Assembly (NCBI GenBank): GCA_947630095.1
Contig: CANRGI010000070.1
Coordinates: 1 to 6,551, forward strand
Direction: 5' to 3'
DNA from: an uncultured Bacilli bacterium
Lineage (GTDB): Bacteria; Bacillota_I; Bacilli_A; RF39; UBA660
DNA length: 6,551 nt
Shown here: positions 1-5,314 of the stretch, piece after piece
Position numbering within the stretch: position 1 is the stretch's first letter
Layout of the letters: every line of letters begins with the position of its first letter
Notes under the pieces: generated by a model
The model's input: only the letters and a program-made list of their open reading frames with translations
What the model was told of the DNA's origin: nothing
The model's database searches: none
Translations under genes and position numbers: made by a program

Positions 1-1
1 A

Positions 2-316
2 AAAGAACTTATTGATGCTTTAGGAGGAAATAAAAAGACTATATTATCTTTTGCTGGGTTTGGAGATATTTTACTCACTTGTACTTCCTTAACTAGTAGG
101 AATTTTACTTATGGACATTTAATTGGAGAAGGTAAGTTTGAAGAAGCAAGTAAGTATGCAAGTAATACTACAGTAGAAGGGTTATATACTCTTAAATCTA
201 TAAAAGAATTAATAAAAAAAGAAAAGGTTAAAATGGAAGTAATAAATTTGATAAGTGATATTATAAATGGGGAAAAGGATAAGAAAGAGATGTTATCATT
301 TTTAATTAGAAAATAG
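2..316 (+). CDS. gpsA: Glycerol-3-phosphate dehydrogenase [NAD(P)+], C-terminal part
   Basis: This is the last 104 codons of an open frame that enters from the left edge and stops with TAG at 314-316. GpsA reduces dihydroxyacetone phosphate to sn-glycerol 3-phosphate, the backbone for phospholipids, in the cytoplasm. The recognisable part is the family's C-terminal substrate-binding segment: GFGDILLTCTS then LTSRN and the Y/F-G that follows, which corresponds to the classical G-x-GD-L-x-TC-x-S-x-x-SRN motif with the Arg-Asn pair that contacts the substrate phosphate. A later TTVEGLYT stretch matches the family's usual '-EG-x-x-T-' helix. The N-terminal Rossmann domain and catalytic Lys lie outside the window. 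It is followed after 12 bp by pssA, another phospholipid gene, so the two are very likely co-transcribed. Family assignment is firm; cofactor preference cannot be judged here. Confidence 0.9.
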   Translation, partial: KELIDALGGNKKTILSFAGFGDILLTCTSLTSRNFTYGHLIGEGKFEEASKYASNTTVEGLYTLKSIKELIKKEKVKMEVINLISDIINGEKDKKEMLSFLIRK

Positions 317-328
317 TGTGGTGTATAT

Positions 329-955
329 ATGAGAGTAATAGGAATTTATAGAAAATGTGATTTAGTGACTTTACTTGGAACTTGTTTTGCTTTGGCTGGA
401 ATTATTTTAGTAGTAAATGGGTATATTATTTATCCTATTTTTGCTTTAATTTGCGCGGCTATTTGTGATGCTTTTGATGGGGTGGTTGCTAGAAGGTTTA
501 GAAGTTTAAAAGAAGAAGAGATATATGGGGTTGAGTTAGACTCATTAAGTGATGTGATAAGTTTTGGTATTTTACCTATGCTAATTGTGCTTAAGACTTC
601 TCCAGCAAATGTATTTACTTATGCTTCTTGTATATTTTTCTCAGTTTGTGGTGTGATAAGACTTGCTTATTTTAATATGCTTACAAATACAAAAAGAAAA
701 GAAAAAAAGGAATTTATAGGATTACCTATAACTTCCAGCGCAATTATAATTCCATCTATTTATTTGCTTTCAAAGATGTTATCTTCTAATAGTAAACATT
801 TTTTAATATTTCCTCCGTCAGTGGCTTTGTTAATAACTGGTATATTATTTATACTTCCATTTCGTTTAAAGAAATTAACTACTAGAGAGAAGTTGATATT
901 TTCTTTAATGGGTGTAATAGCGATTATTTTGACTTTGATAAAGATGTACATATGA
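329..955 (+). CDS. pssA: CDP-diacylglycerol--serine O-phosphatidyltransferase (phosphatidylserine synthase)
   Basis: A 208-residue integral membrane protein of the CDP-alcohol phosphatidyltransferase family; it would make phosphatidylserine from CDP-diacylglycerol and serine. The active-site signature lies at about residues 47-75: D47-x-x-D50-G-x-x-A-R, then G67-x-x-x-D71-x-x-x-D75, supplying the four metal-binding Asp. The following SFGILPM and, further on, RLAYFNM and FIGLPITSSA are characteristic of serine rather than glycerol phosphate transferases. Several hydrophobic segments flank the motif, at about 12-45, 76-115 and 130-205. One oddity: 11 residues separate AR from the Gly, against 8 in the family consensus. 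ATG at 329 is the only ATG near the gpsA stop; the site before it is poor (GGTG at 320-323), so translation may depend on coupling with gpsA, whose TAG lies in the same frame 12 bp before. The TGA stop directly abuts the stop of the converging gene. Confidence 0.9.
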   Translation: MRVIGIYRKCDLVTLLGTCFALAGIILVVNGYIIYPIFALICAAICDAFDGVVARRFRSLKEEEIYGVELDSLSDVISFGILPMLIVLKTSPANVFTYASCIFFSVCGVIRLAYFNMLTNTKRKEKKEFIGLPITSSAIIIPSIYLLSKMLSSNSKHFLIFPPSVALLITGILFILPFRLKKLTTREKLIFSLMGVIAIILTLIKMYI

Positions 956-1510
956 TTATTTTAATAAATCAGATAAATATAGTTCATTTTTATCATTGCT
1001 TTTTATTTTTTTATATTCTTTAATATTATGGATAAGTTTGTTTATGTTTTTATTTCCATAATATTCTTGATAAAAAGAAGTTGATTTATCGTATTTTTTA
1101 CCATTATATTTTATATTTTCTTTTGCAAATGTACTTGCTTTGATTTTACTTTTTTTAAATTCTTTTAATAAATTTTCATTGATAATTAAAAGTATTTCTA
1201 TTTCTGGCTTTGTGCAAAATTTATATATTCTATCTTGTGATAAAATATTTTTAACTTCAGATGGTATTTTTAGTTTATCATTTTGTTTATCTCCAATTCT
1301 AAATATTATAACTTCTTTACCATAATGTTTTAAATCAGTTATGATAGAAGAGTGCTTTAATTGTCTAATGTGATAAGGTGTACTACCTATTAAATCTTCT
1401 CTAGTGAATATTAACTTATTGTTATCTAATAATAAATCTATAATTGTTTTTTCGTCATTACCTTCACACATAATTAAAATTTTATAGCCTTCTATTTTTC
1501 TTTTGTCCAT
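956..1510 (-). CDS. Small Toprim-like protein, putative nuclease partner of the adjacent ATPase
   Basis: A 184-residue soluble, lysine-rich protein. The N-terminus YKILIMCEGNDEKT (about 9-22) has the beta strand plus conserved Glu (E16-G17) that opens Toprim domains. A second strand, VIIFRIGD at about 67-74 followed by D78, could supply the acidic metal-binding pair, and KPEIEILL at 101-108 resembles the conserved 'P-x-x-E-x-L-L' segment of RloB/DUF4276-like proteins. By family knowledge such proteins (RloB, AbiLii, AriB of PARIS, the Toprim half of OLD/GajA) are metal-dependent nucleases acting with an AAA15 ATPase. The start ATG lies inside the 3' end of the ATPase gene (19-bp overlap) with AAGGAG at 1520-1525, 9 nt before it, so the two genes are translationally coupled. 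Pairing with the ATPase supports a toxin or effector role. The exact subfamily is not certain, and a nuclease activity is inference. Confidence 0.6.
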   Translation of the reverse strand: MDKRKIEGYKILIMCEGNDEKTIIDLLLDNNKLIFTREDLIGSTPYHIRQLKHSSIITDLKHYGKEVIIFRIGDKQNDKLKIPSEVKNILSQDRIYKFCTKPEIEILLIINENLLKEFKKSKIKASTFAKENIKYNGKKYDKSTSFYQEYYGNKNINKLIHNIKEYKKIKSNDKNELYLSDLLK

Positions 1511-2640
1511 TCCATTATACTCCTTTTGAAAGACATTAAAGCATCATAATTAACATTGGTATTAAAAGCATTGTTATAAAATTTATTACTTTTAGATAGT
1601 TCAGGTCTAAAATTGTATAGTTCGTGCATATTTTCTAATTTTATTTTTTTATCAAATTTAGTAATGTATATGTTGTCTGTTCTATTAAATAAGTCTAATA
1701 TTTCACAGTAATGAGTTGTAAAAATTAAAGTAGCATTTTTTTTATTAACTGATTTATCTTTAAATAAATTGATAAGATATTCTACTAATGTTTTATGAAA
1801 ATGATTTTCAATTTCGTCTATTATTAAATCAGAACCTGTTAGTAAAGATAATACTATGGTAGAAAATAAGCCAAAACCTTTAGTAGTACCACTAGATAAT
1901 ATTTCGTATAATTCGTCGTCAGATACTGTGTTTTTAGTTCCATCACTATATATGATATTAAATTTTTTATTGTTAATCATTTTAATATTAAGGATATGTT
2001 CGTCAAAGATTTTTAAAATTAATTTTATAAATGATAGGTTATTATCTAAAGATTTATATATTTTAAATATATTAGCATAATCTTTAAAAATAAAATCGTT
2101 ACTTGGAATATATAGACCCATTAGTTGGAATTTTTTTATTTCAGAATATATTATTGAAGTATCTTCTGGTAAATCAGTGTTTGTTTTTACTTCTTCATAT
2201 TTAGTATAATCAAATAAGTTTTTAGCATAAGATTTTAAATAAATGCGTTTATATAATTTTTGATTTTTAAATATTATTCTATCGTTAACAGTTAAATCGT
2301 CTTTATATAGTTTAGTTACATATCTATATAGATATCCATCATTAAAAAATGTGATATCTAAACTAAGTGTATTATTAATAAATTTGAATAAAGATTTATT
2401 TGTAACTCTGTAGTTAGTCAGTATATCATATATTAATGATAATAATTCTACTGTCATTGTTTTACCAGAAGCATTTTTACCTATTATGCCTAAAGTGGTA
2501 TAGACATATAAATTTTCAGCAATTTGATTTAATTCAAATTCTTTATCGTCCATAGTTTTATTAGCAACTGGTACAAATGATATAGTAAAATTATCTTCAC
2601 ATAATTTAAAATTAGATGCACTTATTTTTAATAATTTCAT
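1492..2640 (-). CDS. AAA15-family (COG1106-like, RloA/AbiLi/AriA-type) ATPase
   Basis: From the chosen start the protein has 382 residues. It has an ABC/SMC/OLD-type ATPase layout: an N-terminal strand pair (KLLKISASNFKL), Walker A GKNASGKT at 54-61, a long middle insert (about 75-240), an ABC-like signature LSSGTTKG at 248-255, Walker B DLIIDEIE at 271-278 with catalytic E276, and a TTH switch histidine at 308-310. The spacing, N-x-SGKT loop and 'L-SSGT-x-x-x-L' signature fit COG1106/AAA15 ATPases found in RloAB, AbiL and PARIS defence modules. An in-frame ATG at 2655 would add five residues, but its codons contain the GGAGG (2649-2653) that sits 8 nt before the ATG at 2640, so 2640 is preferred. 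The 3' end overlaps the Toprim-like gene. Presumed role: ATP-dependent sensing or scaffolding that controls the partner. Specific phage activity is inference; the ATPase fold is clear. Confidence 0.85.
   Translation of the reverse strand: MKLLKISASNFKLCEDNFTISFVPVANKTMDDKEFELNQIAENLYVYTTLGIIGKNASGKTMTVELLSLIYDILTNYRVTNKSLFKFINNTLSLDITFFNDGYLYRYVTKLYKDDLTVNDRIIFKNQKLYKRIYLKSYAKNLFDYTKYEEVKTNTDLPEDTSIIYSEIKKFQLMGLYIPSNDFIFKDYANIFKIYKSLDNNLSFIKLILKIFDEHILNIKMINNKKFNIIYSDGTKNTVSDDELYEILSSGTTKGFGLFSTIVLSLLTGSDLIIDEIENHFHKTLVEYLINLFKDKSVNKKNATLIFTTHYCEILDLFNRTDNIYITKFDKKIKLENMHELYNFRPELSKSNKFYNNAFNTNVNYDALMSFKRSIMEWTKEK
1520..1525 (-). promoter_or_regulatory. Ribosome binding site of the Toprim-like gene
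   Basis: Minus-strand AAGGAG lying within the last codons of the ATPase gene, 9 nt before the ATG at 1510. An out-of-phase ATG at 1515 is in the ATPase frame (its Met-Glu-Trp near the C-terminus), so it is not the start of the second gene. The placement implies translational coupling of the two proteins. Confidence 0.75.
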
Positions 2641-2648
2641 AATTTTTT

Positions 2649-2653
2649 CCTCC
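2649..2653 (-). promoter_or_regulatory. Ribosome binding site that fixes the ATPase start
   Basis: Minus-strand GGAGG, 8 nt before the ATG at 2640. It overlaps the upstream in-frame ATG at 2655, which therefore cannot use it. This is the reason for preferring the shorter protein. Confidence 0.8.
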
Positions 2654-2664
2654 ATCTATGTATA

Positions 2665-2693
2665 ATTATATCACTTATAAGTGAAAAAATACA
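2665..2693 (-). promoter_or_regulatory. Promoter of the ATPase/Toprim module (extended -10 type)
   Basis: On the minus strand TGATATAAT (2673 down to 2665) is a perfect -10 hexamer preceded by the TG of an extended -10. The -35 candidate at 2688-2693 (TGTATT) is poor with a 17-bp spacer, as is common for extended -10 promoters. Start of transcription would be near 2658, giving a leader of only about 18 nt that just includes the GGAGG. A T/A-rich stretch lies upstream and could act as an UP element. Confidence 0.6.
2671..2684. promoter_or_regulatory. Perfect 14-bp palindrome, candidate operator
   Basis: TCACTTATAAGTGA reads the same on both strands. It occupies the spacer of the minus-strand ATPase promoter and includes the TG of its extended -10, exactly where a bound dimeric repressor would block RNA polymerase. 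The half-site CACTT/AAGTG recurs at 2743-2747 and 2794-2798, on either side of the plus-strand promoter. No gene for an obvious DNA-binding regulator is in the window, so the binding protein is unknown. Confidence 0.5.
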
Positions 2694-2752
2694 TTTTTTT
2701 TGTTATTTTTGAAATAATAAACTTGAGGTAATTGAAGTATTACACTTTTTCC

Positions 2753-2782
2753 TTGACAAAACATCGGGGGGGGTAGTATTAT
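2753..2782 (+). promoter_or_regulatory. Promoter of the FkbH operon with G-tract spacer
   Basis: Consensus -35 TTGACA at 2753-2758 and -10 TATTAT at 2777-2782 are separated by 18 bp. Eight consecutive G at 2766-2773 fill the middle of the spacer. Transcription would begin near 2789, leaving a leader of about 78 nt. One G fewer would give the optimal 17-bp spacing, and gains would weaken it, so promoter strength should depend on tract length. Confidence 0.75.
2766..2773 (+). repeat. Homopolymer tract of eight G in a promoter spacer
   Basis: An uninterrupted G8 in a region that is otherwise nearly all A and T. Such a run is not expected by chance at this composition and is a classical substrate for slipped-strand mispairing. 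It lies between the -35 and -10 elements, not in a coding region. Confidence 0.9.
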
Positions 2783-2787
2783 AAAAA

Positions 2788-2817
2788 ATGACAAAGTGGT
2801 TAGAATAGTATTATACT
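2788..2817 (+). promoter_or_regulatory. Possible second (tandem) promoter of the FkbH operon
   Basis: ATGACA at 2788-2793 and TATACT at 2812-2817 have an 18-bp spacer. The element repeats pieces of the upstream promoter: TGACAAA (2754-2760 and 2789-2795) and TAGTATTATA (2774-2783 and 2806-2815). It lacks a G tract and might give a constitutive basal level, or it may be a decayed duplicate. Activity is not certain. Confidence 0.4.
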
Positions 2818-2818
2818 A
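2806..2818. repeat. 13-bp inverted repeat over the second -10 element
   Basis: TAGTAT and ATACTA arms around a single central T. It covers the -10 of the possible second promoter, so it could be an operator. Its left arm is also part of the 10-bp direct repeat shared with 2774-2783. Being all but two bases A/T, it may also be chance. Confidence 0.35.
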
Positions 2819-2856
2819 ATTTTAATAATTAACTTTTTATATTATTTATTTTTGAG

Positions 2857-2861
2857 AGGAG
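2857..2861 (+). promoter_or_regulatory. Ribosome binding site that fixes the FkbH-like start
   Basis: AGGAG (within GAGAGGAG, 2854-2861) lies 5 nt before ATG 2867. An in-frame TTG at 2852 would place this site inside the coding sequence and has no site of its own, so the ATG is the start. Confidence 0.8.
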
Positions 2862-2866
2862 AAAAT

Positions 2867-4657
2867 ATGCGAGAATTAGAATATCCATTTGACAATAGTT
2901 ATATTTTAAAACATAAAAAATTATTAAAAAGAAAACTTTTAGAAGAAAATAATAATTATATAGAGAAAAAAATAGCTTTATTAGGAGGTTCTACTACTAG
3001 TGATGTTAAGTTAATTTTAGAGTTGTTTCTTCTTAACTATGGAATTAAAGCAGAATTTTATGAGTCAGAATACAATAAATATTGGGAAGATGCAATGTTT
3101 GATAATGAAAAACTTATGGAGTTTAAACCTGATATAATATATATTCATACTACTAATAAAAATATATTAGAGTATCCATTAATTACTGATAAGAATAGTG
3201 ATGTGAAAGCAAAATTAGAAAGAGAATATGAAAGATATAGTACTATGTGGAACCATTTATTTGAAACTTATAATTGTACTATAATACAAAATAATTTTGA
3301 TTATCCAACTTATAGATTACTAGGTAATAAAGACGCGACTGATATTAGAGGTAAAGTAAATTTTTTAACAAGGTTAAATTTAAAGTTTGGAGAATATGCT
3401 GAAGAACATCAAAATTTCTTTATTTGTGATTTAAATTATATATCTGCAAGTTATGGTTTAGATGCTTGGGCTGATGAGTTTTATTATTATATGTATAAAT
3501 ATGCTTTATCGGTTTCTGCTATTCCAACATTAGCGTATCAAATTGCAAATATTATAAAAGCAATTCTTGGAAAAAATAAAAAAGCATTAGTGCTTGATTT
3601 AGACAACACATTATGGGGTGGAGTAGTTGGAGATGATGGAGTAGAAAACCTAGTAATAGGCCCTGAAACTCCAGAGTCACAAGTATATACTGATTTTCAA
3701 CAATATATAAAATTACATAAAGATATGGGTATACTATTAAATGTTGATAGTAAAAATGACGAAAAAAATGCACTTGATGGGTTAAATCACCCTGATGGAA
3801 TTTTAAAACCTAATGACTTTATTGTAATAAAAGCAAATTGGGAACCAAAAAGTAGTAATTTAGAAGAGATATCTAAAGAATTAAATATTGGTATTGATAG
3901 TTTTGTTTTTGTAGACGATAATCCTGCAGAAAGAGAAATAATAAGGCAAAACTTTCCTAATGTTGGAATACCTGATTTAGATAGTCCTTATAAATATATT
4001 AAATTAATAGACCATCAAGGATATTTTGAAGGACTTAATCTTTCAAAAGAAGATTATAATAAAACTGAAATGTATAAAGAAAATATAGAAAGAAAAAAAT
4101 CTATGAGTTCATTTAAAAATTATGAAGATTATTTAATATCTTTAGAAATGACATCTACAATAGACGAATTTACATCAAATTATATGGCTAGAATAGCCCA
4201 GTTAACAAATAAAAGTAATCAATTTAATCTTACAACAAAAAGATATACTCAAGCAGAAATAGAAGATGTTGCAAGAGAGCAAGAATATATTACATTATAT
4301 GGAAGTTTAAAAGATAAATTTGGAGATAATGGTGTTGTATCAGTTATAATCGCGCATCAAAAGGGAGAAAAGTTAGACATTGATTTATGGATTATGAGTT
4401 GTAGAGTATTAAAAAGAGATATGGAATATGCTATGATGGATGCACTTCAAAAGGAAGCTAAGAAGCGTGGAGTAAAAGAAATATATGGATATTATTATCC
4501 AACATTAAAAAATGGTATGGTTCGTGACTTTTATGGCTTACAAGGTTTTGAAAAAATAGAAGAAGACGAGCATAGAAATACAGTATGGAAATTTATTGTA
4601 ACAGATAATTATGAAAATAAAAATAAATATATAAAAGTGGAGGATAAAAATGAGTAG
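2867..4657 (+). CDS. FkbH-like HAD-IIIC phosphatase / glyceryl transferase
   Basis: A 596-residue cytoplasmic protein with three parts. Residues about 35-230 form an SGNH-like N-terminal domain (GGSTTSD at 40-46). The HAD core follows: DLDNTLWGG with D244 and D246 as nucleophile and acid/base, S295 in DSKND, K328 in WEPKS, and D350-D351 in DDNPAE. A GNAT-like C-terminal domain (about 435-590) contains SNQFNLTT and SCRVLKR, with C512 a likely acyl-carrying cysteine. In the FkbH family (FK506, oxazolomycin and related pathways) the enzyme takes the glyceryl unit of 1,3-bisphosphoglycerate, removes phosphate and loads glyceryl onto an acyl carrier protein. Just such a carrier gene overlaps this one by 8 bp. 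All HAD motifs are intact, so the enzyme should be active. No polyketide genes are near; the MBOAT downstream points to surface-polymer acylation instead. The exact acyl product is inference. Confidence 0.88.
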   Translation: MRELEYPFDNSYILKHKKLLKRKLLEENNNYIEKKIALLGGSTTSDVKLILELFLLNYGIKAEFYESEYNKYWEDAMFDNEKLMEFKPDIIYIHTTNKNILEYPLITDKNSDVKAKLEREYERYSTMWNHLFETYNCTIIQNNFDYPTYRLLGNKDATDIRGKVNFLTRLNLKFGEYAEEHQNFFICDLNYISASYGLDAWADEFYYYMYKYALSVSAIPTLAYQIANIIKAILGKNKKALVLDLDNTLWGGVVGDDGVENLVIGPETPESQVYTDFQQYIKLHKDMGILLNVDSKNDEKNALDGLNHPDGILKPNDFIVIKANWEPKSSNLEEISKELNIGIDSFVFVDDNPAEREIIRQNFPNVGIPDLDSPYKYIKLIDHQGYFEGLNLSKEDYNKTEMYKENIERKKSMSSFKNYEDYLISLEMTSTIDEFTSNYMARIAQLTNKSNQFNLTTKRYTQAEIEDVAREQEYITLYGSLKDKFGDNGVVSVIIAHQKGEKLDIDLWIMSCRVLKRDMEYAMMDALQKEAKKRGVKEIYGYYYPTLKNGMVRDFYGLQGFEKIEEDEHRNTVWKFIVTDNYENKNKYIKVEDKNE

Positions 4658-4889
4658 AGAAGAAATTTTTAAAGAATTAGACGAAATATTTAGAGAGGTA
4701 TTTGACGACGAAAGTATACACGTAACTGAGGAAACTAAAGCAGACGATATTGAAGACTGGGACTCATTAGAGCATATCAATTTAATCGTTGCAATAGAAG
4801 AACATTTTAATATGAAATTTAATATGAATGAAGTTACAACAATGAAAAATGTAGGAGAAATGGTAGATATCATTTTAGAAAGAATATGA
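4650..4889 (+). CDS. Acyl carrier protein
   Basis: A 79-residue, strongly acidic protein with the size and four-helix pattern of acyl and peptidyl carrier proteins. The DSLEHI motif puts Ser39 as the 4'-phosphopantetheine attachment site, at the start of helix II, with the usual Asp before it and hydrophobic positions after it (I43, L45). It overlaps the FkbH-like gene by 8 bp and the MaoC-like gene by 4 bp (ATGA), and has a good GGAGG (4639-4643) 6 nt before its start. Position and pairing say it is a dedicated carrier for this operon rather than the housekeeping fatty acid ACP: it would accept a glyceryl-type group from the FkbH-like enzyme and present it to the MaoC-like enzyme and the MBOAT. 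A D-alanyl carrier role (DltC-like) is the main alternative, but no DltA is seen here. Confidence 0.88.
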   Translation: MSREEIFKELDEIFREVFDDESIHVTEETKADDIEDWDSLEHINLIVAIEEHFNMKFNMNEVTTMKNVGEMVDIILERI

Positions 4890-5311
4890 ATAACTATACT
4901 TTTGAAGAAATTAATATTGGTTTAAAAGAAAGTTTTGAATTTGAAATAAATGAAGAGAAAATGAATTTATTTCTAAGTATTTCAAATGATATTAACCCAC
5001 TTCATAATGATATAGTTTTTGCCAAAAAAGAGGGATATCAAGAAAAGGTGGTTTATGGTATGCTAACTGCATCTTGTTTGTCTACTTTAGCAGGGGTATA
5101 TATTCCTGGAAAAAGAAGTTTAATAGAAAGTGTTGATATAAAATTTATTAAACCAGTTTTTGTTTCGTCTTCTCCATTATTAGTAGAAGGCGAAGTAATA
5201 GAAAAAGACGATAGATTTAAAAGAATTATTTTAAAATACAATATATATGATAATAAAAAAAATAAAGTAAGTCGTGGTAAAATGACTATTGGCTTTTTGA
5301 AGGGGGAGTAA
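4886..5311 (+). CDS. MaoC-like (R)-specific enoyl hydratase / hydroxyacyl dehydratase
   Basis: A 141-residue single hot-dog domain. The hydratase-2 motif is intact: SNDINPLHND (about residues 29-38) contains the catalytic Asp and His of the D-x-N-P-x-H signature, followed by VVYGML where the family has V-H-G-M. Then come AGVYIPGKRSLIES and IKFIKPVF, the typical PG and 'F-x-x-P-v' strands that shape the acyl tunnel. Such enzymes add or remove water at C2-C3 of acyl thioesters, normally (R)-3-hydroxyacyl/enoyl-CoA or -ACP. Its start ATG overlaps the carrier gene's TGA (ATGA), with only a weak purine stretch before it, so it is translated by coupling. Here it probably acts on an acyl group held by the neighbouring carrier. 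Whether it dehydrates a glyceryl-derived thioester, makes a 3-hydroxyacyl group, or merely binds or shapes the acyl chain cannot be told from the sequence. Confidence 0.85.
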   Translation: MNNYTFEEINIGLKESFEFEINEEKMNLFLSISNDINPLHNDIVFAKKEGYQEKVVYGMLTASCLSTLAGVYIPGKRSLIESVDIKFIKPVFVSSSPLLVEGEVIEKDDRFKRIILKYNIYDNKKNKVSRGKMTIGFLKGE

Positions 5312-5314
5312 TTT

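Noticed and set aside
691..712. A-rich run in pssA as a slippage or frameshift site
   Set aside because: The frame stays open and encodes a plausible basic loop between membrane segments; A runs are expected at this base composition.
954..970. Possible terminator hairpin at the pssA/Toprim junction
   Set aside because: Only four continuous A/T-rich pairs with bulges and no following T run; too weak to call.
2641..2655. In-frame upstream ATG for the ATPase, adding five residues
   Set aside because: Its codons overlap the GGAGG that serves the ATG at 2640, and there is no separate ribosome binding site before it.
2743..2798. Invertible promoter flanked by CACTTT and AAAGTG
   Set aside because: The arms are only 6 bp and no recombinase gene is in the window; the facing half-sites fit a DNA-binding site better than a site-specific inversion.
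2852..2866. In-frame TTG start for the FkbH-like gene, adding five residues
   Set aside because: The AGGAG at 2857-2861 would be inside the coding sequence, and no other site precedes the TTG; ATG 2867 has ideal spacing.
3552..3773. Open frame on the minus strand within the FkbH-like gene
   Set aside because: It is antisense to the conserved HAD core, has no ribosome binding site and no recognisable motif.
5302..5306. G5 run at the end of the MaoC-like gene as a second phase-variable tract
   Set aside because: Five G is short, and it is explained by the ribosome binding site of the MBOAT gene and the Lys-Gly-Glu codons.
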